Of a stretch of DNA of 11,889 nucleotides, positions 1 through 7,072 are shown piece after piece. The notes beneath the pieces were generated by a model. That model had not been told where the DNA came from, ran no database searches, and worked only from the letters and a program-made list of their open reading frames with translations. This DNA is from DATBGO01 sp050011895 (lineage in GTDB: Bacteria > Actinomycetota > Actinomycetes > Streptosporangiales > Streptosporangiaceae). The stretch spans positions 1-11,889 of the forward strand of contig JBEKIF010000095.1 in assembly GCA_050011895.1 (NCBI GenBank), read 5' to 3'. Made by a program: the position numbers and the translations under genes. Within the stretch, counting starts at the first letter, position 1; every line of letters starts with the position of its first letter.

Positions 1-341
1 ACCTCGGGCACGCCATGGCCGCGGGCCTCACGGGCGTACCGGTAGATCAGCGGCCCGTAAATCAGCCCGCCGATCACCGGGATCACCACGAAGAACCCCA
101 GCCCGAGCCACGGCAGGTGCGTGCTGGGGACCCGGCCCTGCTGGCCGAACAGGACATGCCCGGTCGCCAGCCAGGTGAAGAAGTAGATCAGGTACCGGAA
201 CGCCACCGCGCCCAGCCCGGACCCGGCACCGACCACCACGGCAACTACCAGCAGCCCGCCACGCGAGCCGCGCAGCCAGCCGCCTGCCCGCGCGGTCCAC
301 CGAAGAGCCCGCGGCGCGGGCGCCTGGATGCTGCCGGTCAT
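1..341 (-). CDS. CLC-family chloride channel / Cl-/H+ antiporter, N-terminal part
   Basis: The protein starts at the ATG at 341 and stays open to the window edge, giving 113 codons. A purine-rich GAAGGGA lies just upstream of the ATG. After a basic N-terminus there are hydrophobic helices at about residues 28-56 and 79-101, followed by GHGVPE at residues 108-113. This matches the chloride-binding GxGxPE signature at the start of the CLC channel domain, in the GHGVPE form rather than the classical GSGIPE. CLC proteins move chloride across the membrane, as channels or in exchange for protons, and are usually 400 residues or more, so most of this gene lies outside the window. It is last in a minus-strand run with a MarR-type regulator directly upstream. 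The upstream pseudogene's final frame runs straight into this ATG without a stop, so the N-terminus could be longer than called. Confidence 0.88.
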   Translation of the reverse strand, partial: MTGSIQAPAPRALRWTARAGGWLRGSRGGLLVVAVVVGAGSGLGAVAFRYLIYFFTWLATGHVLFGQQGRVPSTHLPWLGLGFFVVIPVIGGLIYGPLIYRYAREARGHGVPE

Positions 342-851
342 GACCGTCCCTTCACGTCGGCGGGCTCCGCCGGCTGAGGGCCGGCGGGATCTGCGGGCCA
401 GGATCTCCCCGGCGGCCCGGGCGAATGCCTGCACCGCATCGGCGATCGCTGGCCACTGCCGGGGCGGGAGCTTGCCAAGACGCCGGCGATGAACTCCCGG
501 CGCCGCGCGGCCGCCTCGCTGGCGACCTGCAGGCCGGCCGCGGTGATGGAGACCCGGCACGGCCCGTCGGTCCGCCCGGGCCTGCTGCGGGCGGATCAGC
601 CCCTTGCGTACCAGAATGTCGCACATCCGCCCGGCCGTCGAGGGCGTGACGGCCAGCGCCGCGGCCAGATCCGCCATCCGCTGCGGGCCGCCGGAGGCCA
701 GCACCACCAGCGCCCGGGGGGACCTTCGCCAGCCGGACGACGAGCGCTGCGCTCAGGCTGGCTCCCGCGGCCACCCAAGAACACAGCAGCCAGCAGCGAC
801 GACGGCGGCTTCCGCCGAGGATGCCACCGGTGATTTCAGCCGGAACCTCAC
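342..851 (-). pseudogene. MarR-family transcriptional regulator, frameshifted
   Basis: No single frame encodes this protein, but successive frames spell a MarR-type regulator. A GTG at 851 opens a piece containing ASSAEAAVVAA. The frame then changes near 785-800 (SWVAAGASLSAALVVRLAK) and again near 713-721, next to a C6 run, giving ALVVLASGGPQRMADLAA and TPSTAGRMCDILVRKGLI, the winged-helix recognition region. One extra base near 555-558 moves the wing (RVSITAAGLQV) to another frame, and one missing base near 475-481 restores the earlier frame for the C-terminal dimerisation helix (LPPRQWPAIADAVQAFARA). MarR proteins are dimeric repressors, often of a neighbouring transporter gene, here the CLC channel. 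Net frame is restored and the last segment reads through into the CLC start with no stop. The gene is either decayed or affected by several sequencing errors. Confidence 0.78.
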
Positions 852-924
852 GGTGAGCGGCCCGCTTCTGTGACGAGCCGGCATGAGGAACCTGCCTCTC
901 GCCGTGGGCCTCCCGGCCGGCTCG

Positions 925-1677
925 TCAGTGCGCGGCCCGCGTGGCCGCGGTGGCGCTGAATGCCCGCCCGGCCTGATCGGCCAGCGTGACGGCGACCAGC
1001 CGCGCCTGCAGGGACGGCTTCGAGCCCGGCTTCGGCTTCATCATGAACCGCCCGTAGTACTGGCCGTTGCCGAATGTCCGCAGCTCGATCTCCTCGCCGG
1101 GCAGGCCCGATTCCTCCACGTCCCACTTGCCGTGACCGGCGATCACGGTGCCGTCCGGCTCCAGGCGCGGCGGATGGCCGAGCAGCGAACCATACTCGAA
1201 GCGGCAGCCCTCCAGATCCAGCAGCCCGATCAGCTGCTCCCTGACGTGGTCGGCAACGGCATCGGGCGACCGGGCGGTCTGGGTCAGCGACGCGGTCTGG
1301 TGGATCTGCGCCAGGTAGCCCGCGTCGGTGATCGCGATGACCTGCAGGCGCCGGGCGCGGGCAGCCAGCTGCGACACCGCCACGCCGACCACCAGCAGCA
1401 GGACCGCGGTGGTGATATCCGCAGTGCTGCGGATCGTGAACCGGTAGTAGGGCAAGGTGAAGAAGAAGTCGAACCAGGCCGCGGCCGACACGGCCGCCAG
1501 CCCGCCAGCGACGCGGTTCCCGATCGCGGCGACCCCGACGACCACCACGACCAGCAGCATCGCCGCGTTCGTGTTCGACCAGCTGGCCCGGAACGGCAGC
1601 AGGATCGCCGCTGCCGCTACCGGCGCCGCCAGCGCGGCCAGGATCGCGATGCGGTCCCTGGTCAGGTAGCGGGTCAT
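925..1677 (-). CDS. DUF4118 domain membrane protein (KdpD-like sensor region without kinase)
   Basis: I start the protein at the ATG at 1677 (250 aa). GGGAGGTG lies about 10 bases upstream, and the 47 further codons in the open frame have no hydrophobic or domain character. Four hydrophobic segments lie at about residues 10-28, 38-52, 56-73 and 86-104. Between the third and fourth is FDFFFTLPYYRFTI, which matches the conserved loop of the DUF4118 four-helix domain found in KdpD osmosensor kinases. A basic stretch (AARARR) then leads into a cytoplasmic domain of about 140 residues with no histidine-kinase H box or ATP-binding boxes. It looks GAF-like, but I infer that only from its placement. 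The protein may sense ionic or turgor state and act through a partner. The upstream gene ends 25 bases away, suggesting one transcript with it. Confidence 0.85.
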   Translation of the reverse strand: MTRYLTRDRIAILAALAAPVAAAAILLPFRASWSNTNAAMLLVVVVVGVAAIGNRVAGGLAAVSAAAWFDFFFTLPYYRFTIRSTADITTAVLLLVVGVAVSQLAARARRLQVIAITDAGYLAQIHQTASLTQTARSPDAVADHVREQLIGLLDLEGCRFEYGSLLGHPPRLEPDGTVIAGHGKWDVEESGLPGEEIELRTFGNGQYYGRFMMKPKPGSKPSLQARLVAVTLADQAGRAFSATAATRAAH

Positions 1678-1702
1678 CACCGGTGACACCTCCCGCCAGG
1701 AG

Positions 1703-2101
1703 TCAGGGCCGCTCGCGCCACAGCTTGACCACGGCGACGGCCAGCACCGCAGCCGGGATGAAGAACACGCCAACCAGCCCGATCCCGCCCGCCATACCCG
1801 CGACCAGGACCGCCACACCCACGACCGCGGCGGCCAGCCTCACAATCCGGGCCGGGGCGAACGCAGCCACCGCGGCGAGCGGTGCAGGCGCGATGGCCAG
1901 CAGCAGCGACGCCCACGTCACAGCCAGCGGATAGGAGCCATTCAGCGCAGAGATGGTGATCAGCTGTGCTGCCCCCGCCAGGATCAGCGCGCCCCGCCGC
2001 CACGGCCAGCTCGGCGGAGCAGCCACCGGCGGAGCGGTGGCAGGGGCGGCGGTGGTGGTGGTGTCCGGTGGACTAGGTGCGGGTGCATTCTGCGTGGTCA
2101 C
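1703..2101 (-). CDS. small four-helix membrane protein of unknown function
   Basis: The GTG start at 2101 is chosen because AGGAG (2108-2112) lies six bases upstream. The longer open frame to 2158 has no such site. The 132-residue product begins with about 33 residues rich in Pro, Ala and Thr (low complexity, probably disordered), then has hydrophobic segments at about 36-53, 57-80, 86-103 and 105-126, and ends in a short basic tail (KLWRERP). I recognise no named family or catalytic motif. It is the first gene of the minus-strand run and sits 25 bases before the DUF4118 gene, so the two are probably co-transcribed, and the small protein may assemble with the DUF4118 membrane domain. That partnership is inference from spacing only. 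Confidence 0.68.
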   Translation of the reverse strand: MTTQNAPAPSPPDTTTTAAPATAPPVAAPPSWPWRRGALILAGAAQLITISALNGSYPLAVTWASLLLAIAPAPLAAVAAFAPARIVRLAAAVVGVAVLVAGMAGGIGLVGVFFIPAAVLAVAVVKLWRERP

Positions 2102-2165
2102 GATGCGCTCCTGGCCGGTCGGTTGCGAATGTCGCGCCGACCAGGCTTCCCGGCTCACCTGACTA

Positions 2166-2196
2166 GAGTGCTAGACCCGCCTGATGCGGCTGCCAA
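2166..2196 (-). promoter_or_regulatory. candidate promoter with half-CIRCE-like sequence
   Basis: Read on the minus strand, TTGGCA (2191-2196; five of six matches to TTGACA) is followed after 17 bases by TAGCAC (2168-2173), a weak -10. The -10 lies inside CTAGCACTC (2166-2174), which matches one arm of the HrcA operator CIRCE (TTAGCACTC) at eight of nine positions. After the standard nine-base gap only CTC (2154-2156, as GAG on the minus strand) of the second arm is kept, so this is a half site at best. The site is 65-95 bases before the GTG of the small membrane protein, a sensible distance for the head of the operon. Confidence 0.3.
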
Positions 2197-2785
2197 CAGG
2201 CACCGCTCCTGCCCCCGGTAGCACGGCCACGGGCAGGCGACACGCCTTTTCCGTAGCGGTCAAGGCCGCCGAGGCTCGCGCACGACAGTTGCGCAGCCGC
2301 CGCGTACCCGCTGAGCACGCCACCCGGGGATCAATCCGGTCCAGGCGCCCGCCCGCCCCCCACCTGTTCCAGCGTCGCGAGGCCTGAGCTGCCTGCGCTC
2401 CGCGTCCGCCGCCGCGCGGCGCTGCCTGCGTCTCGGGGAGCACAGCGTGGACGCGGAGCACGGACTGGTAGGCGCGGTCGATGTCCGCCAGGTCGGATTC
2501 CTCGTCCACCGAGGCCACGCTGAGCCGGCCGATCATCGCGGCCTGGTCCAGCAGCAGCTGGCGGTCCTTTACCGTCGCGGTCCGCTCCATGATCTTGGCG
2601 AGAGCGTCGAGCGGACGGATCAGCACCGCCGACATTCCCTTGCCGCTCTGCCGGATCTTCTCGAACGCCCGCTGAACCAGGCGCTCGTAGGTGGCCTCGG
2701 TGGTGACCACCCGCACCACCCCGGCGTCGTCCCGGTAAACCCGGATGGGGTGCCACCGGCCCGTCGCCTGCCGCGCGACCGGGGT
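2171..2785 (-). pseudogene. DUF2254 membrane protein, C-terminal remnant
   Basis: The open frame begins after an in-frame TAG at 2786-2788 and holds the cytoplasmic C-terminal part of a DUF2254 protein: HPIRVYRDDAGVVRVVTTEA, then TYERLVQRAFEKIRQSGKGM, LDALAKIMERTATV and RQLLLDQAAMIGRLSVASVD. Full proteins of this family carry several N-terminal membrane helices and exceed 400 residues. Here those are absent, and the bases upstream of the TAG do not encode them. GTG codons near 2719 could start translation but are internal to the family. After about residue RAYQSVLRVHA the remaining 90 codons to the stop at 2171 are a low-complexity Arg/Ala extension that I do not recognise, so the 3' end may also be altered. 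The function of DUF2254 is not known. Confidence 0.75.
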
Positions 2786-2992
2786 CTACTCGATCTCGAT
2801 CCAGGTGTAGATGTCTGGCTGCTTGCAGGCCTGGCCGCCGATCTGGGGTGCTAGCACGAGGCGGGTTCGACGGGCTATCCGCCTTGGATCTGTCGCGTGG
2901 CTGAGCCAGACTGCATCGGTAACGACCGTACGAGCCGGAAGGACGGAGCAGGCTAGGCGCGCAGGGGGTAGGTGCTGGGTGGTGCGTGATAG

Positions 2993-4912
2993 TTGACCGC
3001 AAGCGTTGTGCGTGAGGCGAGCTACCGGTTCCGGGCCTGCTTCCGTGACCGGTGGGGCGGGTACCTGGCGCTGGTCCTGCTCCTCGGCCTAGTGGGCGGC
3101 GTGGCGATGGCGGCGGTGGCGGGGGCCCGGCGCACGCAGTCCTCGTTTCCCGCTTATCTGGCGAGTACTAACCCCGGGGACTTGCAAGCCTTCACCGAGT
3201 TCGACCCGATTTCGGGCACCGGCTACTCACCGAAAGTGGACCGCGCCATCGCCAGGGTGCGGTATGTCAGGCGCGCCGCGGACGTCATCGGCTTCGACGG
3301 CACGCTGCAGCCCCTTGGGCCGGCCCGCCAGGGCGGAATCCCTGGTGAGGCGCCGCCCTCGGTCGAGGGCAGCCCTGACGGTGAGTACTTCACGCAGGAC
3401 CGGGTCAGCCTGGTGCAAGGCCGGATGGCCGATCCGTCTCGCAGCGACGAGGTGGTCATGACCGCGGGCGCCGCTGCCGAGGAGGGATTGCACATCGGGT
3501 CGGCCCAGCGCCTGGCCTTCTTCACCACCGCGCAGGTGAACTCGCCGTCGTTCGCCGGCTACCCGGCGAAGCCCTACTTGGTGATCACGTTGAAGCTGGT
3601 CGGCATCGTGACGTACAGCGCGCAGATCGTCCAGGACGATTACGCGGCTCTCGGTGACCAGCTGGCCGTGCTCACCCCGGCGCTTGTCCGTCGGCTGGAG
3701 TCGTGCTGCGCCTATTACTCGTACGTCTCATTGCAGCTCGACGGGGGGATGCGGCACGAGGCGGCGGTGCTTTCGGCCGTCAGGAAGATCACGCCGGATC
3801 TCGGGCAAGCGGGGGGGTCACAGACGAACGCCCCCCTCGTGGCGGAGGCGGAGCGGACCATCCGGCCCGAGGACATCGCCTTCGGGGTGTTCGGGCTCAT
3901 CGCGGCTCTCGCCGCGCTGGTGATCAGCGGTCAGGTGGTCAGCCGCCTGGTGCGCCGCAACGCCGAGGACGGCGCGGTCCTGCGGGCGCTGGGGGCCGGG
4001 CCGGCGATGACCGTTTCCGACGGGCTGATCGGTGTCGTCGGCGCGGTCGTGACTGGGTCGCTGCTGGCGGTGGCGGTGGCCGTCGGGCTGTCGCCCCTGG
4101 CGCCGATCGGGCCGGTCCGGCCGGTGTACCCGGATCGGGGCATCGCGTTGGACTGGACGGTGCTGGGTCTTGGGTTCGTGCTCCTGGTGGTTGCCCTGAG
4201 CGGATTGGCGGTGGCCGTGGCGTATCGGGCATCGCCGCACCGCGCCAGCCGGGCCGGCGGTGACGTCGAGCGCGGCTCCAGCGTGGCCCGGGCGGCTGCG
4301 GCCTGCGGTCTACCGCCCACCGCGGTGACCGGCATCCGTTCGGCCCTCGGCTCGGGCTCCGGGCGCGAGGCCGCCCCGGTGCGCTCCGCGCTGCTTGGCG
4401 CGGTGATCGCCGTTGTGGTGGTGGTCGCCTCGATCACGTTCGGGTCGAGCCTCAGCTTTTTGGTGTCCCGTCCCGCGCTCTACGGGTGGAACTGGGACTA
4501 TGCGCTGCTAGCGGGCTTCTCAGCCGAGGAGAACCTGCCGGCGGCCGAGACCGCCTCCCTGCTCGATCACGACCCGGTGGTGGCTCACTGGGCCGGCGTG
4601 TATTTCGAGCACATGAAGCTGGACGGGCAGGCCGTGCCCGCCCTGGTCAGCAGGCCGAACGCCCCGGTCAGCCCGCCGCTGCTGTCCGGGCACGGCCTGC
4701 AGGCGGCGTCACAGGTAGTGCTCGGGCCCGTCACCCTGGCCCAACTGCACAAACACGTCGGCGACACAGTCGTCGCTGAGACCGGGCAGCGGCCGCCGGT
4801 CCGCCTGCGCATCGCCGGCACAGCCACGTTGCCCACCATCGGAGGGTCGGGGAACAGCTCGCTGCAGATGGGAACGGGCGCGATCGTCGCCCCGGACCTG
4901 TTCTCGGCTTAG
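2993..4912 (+). CDS. FtsX/MacB-like ABC transporter permease, ended early by an in-frame amber codon
   Basis: This is a membrane subunit of an ABC transporter of the FtsX-like type, which normally works with a separate ATPase on lipids, peptides or drugs. The TTG at 2993 gives 639 residues; the in-frame GTG at 3008 is an equally good start, since the family usually begins close to the segment ASYRFRACFRDRWGGYLALV. A first helix lies at about residues 23-43, followed by the conserved ARRTQSSFPAYLASTNP and a large extracytoplasmic domain. Helices follow at about 297-316, 343-366, 390-410 and 465-487, then a second extracytoplasmic domain. TAG at 4910-4912 stops the frame in the middle of that domain, and the same frame continues with clear homology. 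No ATPase gene is adjacent. A product of this length would lack the final three helices and is probably inactive. Confidence 0.85.
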   Translation: MTASVVREASYRFRACFRDRWGGYLALVLLLGLVGGVAMAAVAGARRTQSSFPAYLASTNPGDLQAFTEFDPISGTGYSPKVDRAIARVRYVRRAADVIGFDGTLQPLGPARQGGIPGEAPPSVEGSPDGEYFTQDRVSLVQGRMADPSRSDEVVMTAGAAAEEGLHIGSAQRLAFFTTAQVNSPSFAGYPAKPYLVITLKLVGIVTYSAQIVQDDYAALGDQLAVLTPALVRRLESCCAYYSYVSLQLDGGMRHEAAVLSAVRKITPDLGQAGGSQTNAPLVAEAERTIRPEDIAFGVFGLIAALAALVISGQVVSRLVRRNAEDGAVLRALGAGPAMTVSDGLIGVVGAVVTGSLLAVAVAVGLSPLAPIGPVRPVYPDRGIALDWTVLGLGFVLLVVALSGLAVAVAYRASPHRASRAGGDVERGSSVARAAAACGLPPTAVTGIRSALGSGSGREAAPVRSALLGAVIAVVVVVASITFGSSLSFLVSRPALYGWNWDYALLAGFSAEENLPAAETASLLDHDPVVAHWAGVYFEHMKLDGQAVPALVSRPNAPVSPPLLSGHGLQAASQVVLGPVTLAQLHKHVGDTVVAETGQRPPVRLRIAGTATLPTIGGSGNSSLQMGTGAIVAPDLFSA

Positions 4913-5323
4913 GCCCTCGACCCGCAAGGAACCCCCGTGGCGGGACCGATGGCCGTGTTCATAACCATCGGGCCCGGCGTCACCCCCGCGGCGGCGCGGC
5001 GCTCACTCGACCAGGTCACCGCGGTCCTCAACCGGTCATCGGACCCCGACGGTCCGGTCGGAGGCGTGGTCTCCGTCCTCCGCCCGGCCGAGATCGCCGA
5101 CTACCACGCCGTCGGCTCCACCCCCTCGGTGCTCGCCGCCATCCTCGCCGCCGGGGCGATCGGCGCGCTGGGGCTCACCCTGATCGCCTCGGTCCGGCGC
5201 CGCCGGCGTGAGTTCGCGTTGCTCAAGACCTTGGGCTTCACTCAGCGGCAGCTGGCCGCCACAGTGGCCTGGCAGTCATCGGTGCCCGCGATCGTCGGAG
5301 TCATCTTCGGCCTCCCCGCTATG
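4913..5323 (+). pseudogene. distal part of the same permease, truncated at its 3' end
   Basis: In the same frame as the upstream ORF, directly after the amber codon, the sequence continues with ALDPQGTPVAGPMAVFITIG, the rest of the extracytoplasmic domain (VGGVVSVLRPAEIADYHAVG), a helix (about 5145-5200) and the typical cytoplasmic stretch RRRRREFALLKTLGFTQRQL, then the beginning of the next helix (VPAIVGVIFGLP). Homology stops near 5320, before the last helices and C-terminal tail. The open frame itself runs on to 5527 because it fuses to an insertion-sequence tail. An ATG or GTG around 4937 could start a product, but no ribosome site is evident. This is best read as one broken gene with the preceding entry. 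Confidence 0.82.
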
Positions 5324-5383
5324 TTTCCGGCATCAGCCAGACCTCCTCTACTAGCTCACTCACCACGTGCGACCTCGTGTCGC

Positions 5384-5553
5384 AACAATCAGCACCGGCC
5401 GCACCGCTCCCTGGACGCAGCCGCACCGCTGAAGCCACTGACCGAGCCGGTCGATCTCGATCAGTACCGCGTCCGAAGACAGGCTCGCGTCGGTGGCCTG
5501 ATCAACGAATATCGCCTGGTCGCATGACGTGGACGAGGTTCTCGGCACGCACA
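5384..5553 (+). mobile_element. 3' end of an integrase-core insertion sequence (copy 1)
   Basis: From about 5384 the frame encodes NNQHRPHRSLDAAAPLKPL, then EPVDLDQYRVRRQARVGG and LINEYRLVA, stopping at 5527. This is the C-terminal tail of an rve (DDE) integrase-core transposase. The same tail, NRHRPHRSLDSVAPLKPL then EPVDLEQ, can be read from the shifted frame at the end of the transposase at 8432-9448, so both belong to one IS type. After the stop, 5531-5553 ends in GCACGCACA, the inverted match of the outer end of the second copy at 9502-9525. All of the element before this tail is missing. A few weak matches upstream (to about 5325) may be degenerate IS sequence. Confidence 0.72.
5531..5553 (+). 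repeat. right terminal inverted repeat of the integrase-core IS
   Basis: Read inward on the minus strand this end begins TGTGCGTGC and continues to CCTCGTCCA. The other copy's end, read inward on the minus strand from 9525, begins TGTGCGTGC and continues AAATCTCGTCCA. The first nine bases are identical, and TCGTCCA follows in both with a small length difference. Position 5553 is also where recognisable IS110 sequence begins on the other side, which supports it as the true element boundary. Confidence 0.6.
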
Positions 5554-5733
5554 CGTCCAGCCGGGCGACCGCGGGCAGCACCGGCGCGCCCGGGCTCAGG
5601 CCGGCGCCCGGGCCGGTGACGCCGTCGGCGTCCACGCCCCACGCCCCGGGGATCGCCGCGATCAGCTCCGCCACCCGGCTGGTGATCGTGTCGATGTGGG
5701 CGGTGAGGGCGTCGATCTGGTCCACGTTGGCTG
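5554..5733 (-). mobile_element. IS110-family transposase internal fragment
   Basis: On the minus strand one frame reads ANVDQIDALTAHIDTITSRV, AELIAAIPGAWGVDADGVTG, PGAGLSPGAPVLPAVARLD. This is the linker characteristic of actinobacterial IS110 transposases (a coiled segment, then GVDADGxTGPGAG and LPAVxRLDEIPG) that comes just before the transposase_20 domain. It breaks immediately after RLD, at the terminal repeat of the integrase-core IS, so that IS appears to have inserted here. Neither the N-terminal DEDD catalytic domain nor the C-terminal domain is present nearby, so the fragment is inactive. Confidence 0.7.
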
Positions 5734-6048
5734 TCCACCATCTCCCTTGATCACGATCTGTTCGAATGCCTGAAGGCCCGCTGCACGGCACACGCTGGGA
5801 ACGCCGAGCGATGCTCCAGCGGTAAGAACACCGCCGCCACGTGATCCTTGCAGTCGCCGGCGCGCCCGATCCGTCACCCGAGACCGCTTCGCCGCCTTCG
5901 GCGGCACCTGGCCGGTCGAGGGTCTCCCCCGGCGACTGCAAGACCTCCGGCCGGCGCCGCGCGAGCACGGGCGCCGCAAACGACGCTCCGCACATGGCCG
6001 CGATCACCCAGCTCCGCCGCCGGCACAGCGAAGGCCGGCCGGCCAAGA
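5734..6048. other. unassigned sequence between IS110 fragment and recombinase
   Basis: I find no gene I can support here. All frames on the minus strand are open for long stretches, but the translations are Arg/Ala/Gly-rich and show no family motif. A short plus-strand stretch near 5977-6040 (ANDAPHMAAITQLRRRHSEG) has a weak resemblance to the C-terminal region of some IS110-type transposases, which would make it another broken IS piece. That is a guess. The region is probably mobile-element debris. Confidence 0.35.
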
Positions 6049-6666
6049 TCATCCATGCGGTGCAGCCAGCGACCCGGTGGTGCGGGCGCCAATCGCCCGG
6101 TCGATGGCGCGCCTGACGGCTGGCGGCAGCGGAACCAGGACGAGTTTCGTGCCTTTTCCGCACACGCGCAGGACGCAGTGACCATGTTCTTCGCTTGGGT
6201 CGCGGATGTCCGCGCCGGTGGCCTCGAAGATCCGTAGGCCAAGCAGTCCGAGCATGGCCACGAGGGCGAAGTCGCAGGGATGGGCGGATTGCCTGGCTGC
6301 GGTGAGGAGGGCTTCGAACTGCAGGTGAGTGAACCCGAGAGTGGGTGATTCGGCGGATATTGCCGGGCGCCGGACGTACTCGGCGGGCGAGTGCTCCGGC
6401 ACGCCGTCGATGACGCAGGTCCGGTAGAACCCGGCCGTGACTGAGAACCGCCGTGACACCGTGGATGGCTTGAACCGGCGGACCTCCTGCATCCACCGGA
6501 TGTACAGCTCCAGGTGCGGGCGCCGCGCAGCCAGCGGGTCCAGGTCGCGCTCGGCACACCAGGTAAGGAAGGAGCGCAGGTCGGATTCGGTGTGCTCGCG
6601 GGATGAGCCCTTGAAACGGGCCGGGTAGGCAGCCACTGCCAGCCGCAGCTGATCAGTGAACGGCAC
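6049..6666 (-). pseudogene. tyrosine recombinase (phage-integrase family), truncated before catalytic HxxR and Tyr
   Basis: The 205-residue frame starts at GTG 6666. Residues about 3-95 form the helical core-binding domain (RFKGSSREHTESDLRSFLTW). The catalytic domain begins at about 110, with the first catalytic Arg in LLGLRIFEA (Arg145) and the beta-hairpin Lys in CGKGTKLVLVPL (about 171-174). The sequence then departs from the family after AIDRAIGARTTG and stops, so the HxxR box and nucleophilic Tyr are missing. Full proteins are near 300 residues; this one cannot recombine DNA. A likelier native start is the ATG at 6710 (MLNFTELASAPATPP), separated from this frame by a run of seven C, one base short of joining the two frames. 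Its 3' end abuts IS debris. Confidence 0.78.
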
Positions 6667-6828
6667 GGGGGGGTTGCAGGGGCTGAGGCAAGTTCGGTGA
6701 AGTTCAACATGATCTGACCGTGCGGCAGCTCCCCGCTCCTGCGAAGTTCGTCAGGCTTCCTCCTCCGCTGGGATGAGACGCTCCGTCACTGACAGGTAGC
6801 GATCCGGTGGTCGCCGGCCGCGGCAAGC

Positions 6829-6853
6829 TACGATGGAAACCACCTAGGAGGTG
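6829..6853 (+). promoter_or_regulatory. hicB leader: possible -10 and a palindrome over the ribosome site
   Basis: TACGAT at 6829-6834 could be a -10, but I find no convincing -35 at the right distance. CACCT (6841-6845) and AGGTG (6849-6853) form an inverted repeat with three bases between, and it includes the AGGAGGTG ribosome site of hicB. In RNA it could weakly mask the site; in DNA it could be an operator. Both roles are speculative. Confidence 0.25.
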
Positions 6854-6862
6854 TCAGGCGCG

Positions 6863-7072
6863 ATGACCCGGGCTGTGCATGTCCCCTACACCGTCGAGCA
6901 GGACGAGGACGGCATCTGGTGCGCTCATGCACAGTTGCGCCCTGGGGTGGGGGCGAACGGCGAGGGCGCGACTCCGGAGACCGCGGTTGCAGACCTGCGC
7001 GAGGCGCTCGAGGGCCTGATCGCTGAGTTCGGCGCCCCGGACGAGCTGACGCTCATGGTCGACGTAGCCTGA
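6863..7072 (+). CDS. hicB: HicB-family antitoxin
   Basis: The ATG at 6863 is chosen because AGGAGGTG (6846-6853) sits nine bases upstream. A GTG at 6851 lies inside that site and is unsuitable. The 69-residue product has the partial RNase-H-like HicB fold: a first strand (YTVEQDEDGIWCAHAQL), a second strand around PGVGANGEGATPE, then the helix TAVADLREALEGLIAEF. It ends after VDVA with no C-terminal helix-turn-helix or ribbon-helix-helix segment, so this antitoxin probably does not bind DNA by itself. HicB proteins bind and block the HicA mRNA interferase. The stop codon overlaps the start of hicA (TGATG), which links their translation. Here hicB comes first, opposite to the classical hicA-hicB order, though both orders are known. 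Confidence 0.85.
   Translation: MTRAVHVPYTVEQDEDGIWCAHAQLRPGVGANGEGATPETAVADLREALEGLIAEFGAPDELTLMVDVA

Noticed and set aside
883..1686. A 267-residue open frame on the plus strand
   Set aside because: It is the complement of the DUF4118 gene, Arg/Gln/Gly-rich, with no motif.
2789..2992. Possible gene or ATPase end upstream of the permease
   Set aside because: Only a short minus-strand tail (ACKQPDIYTWIEIE, then stop) looks coding-like, and I could not assign it; no ABC ATPase motif is present.
2331..3002. A 223-residue minus-strand frame
   Set aside because: It is another frame of the DUF2254 remnant; the recognisable family residues are in the other frame.
3703..4263. Long overlapping frames on both strands inside the permease gene
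   Set aside because: They follow from high third-position GC; the permease frame carries the helices and family signatures.
5841..6116. Plus-strand frame with a weak IS110-like stretch
   Set aside because: Only about 20 residues show any resemblance and the rest does not align, so it was noted only as debris.
5360..6559. A 399-residue open frame on the minus strand
   Set aside because: It crosses antisense IS-tail sequence, the IS110 fragment and the out-of-frame recombinase. Only residues about 277-335 (IS110) look like protein; the rest is GC-rich shadow.
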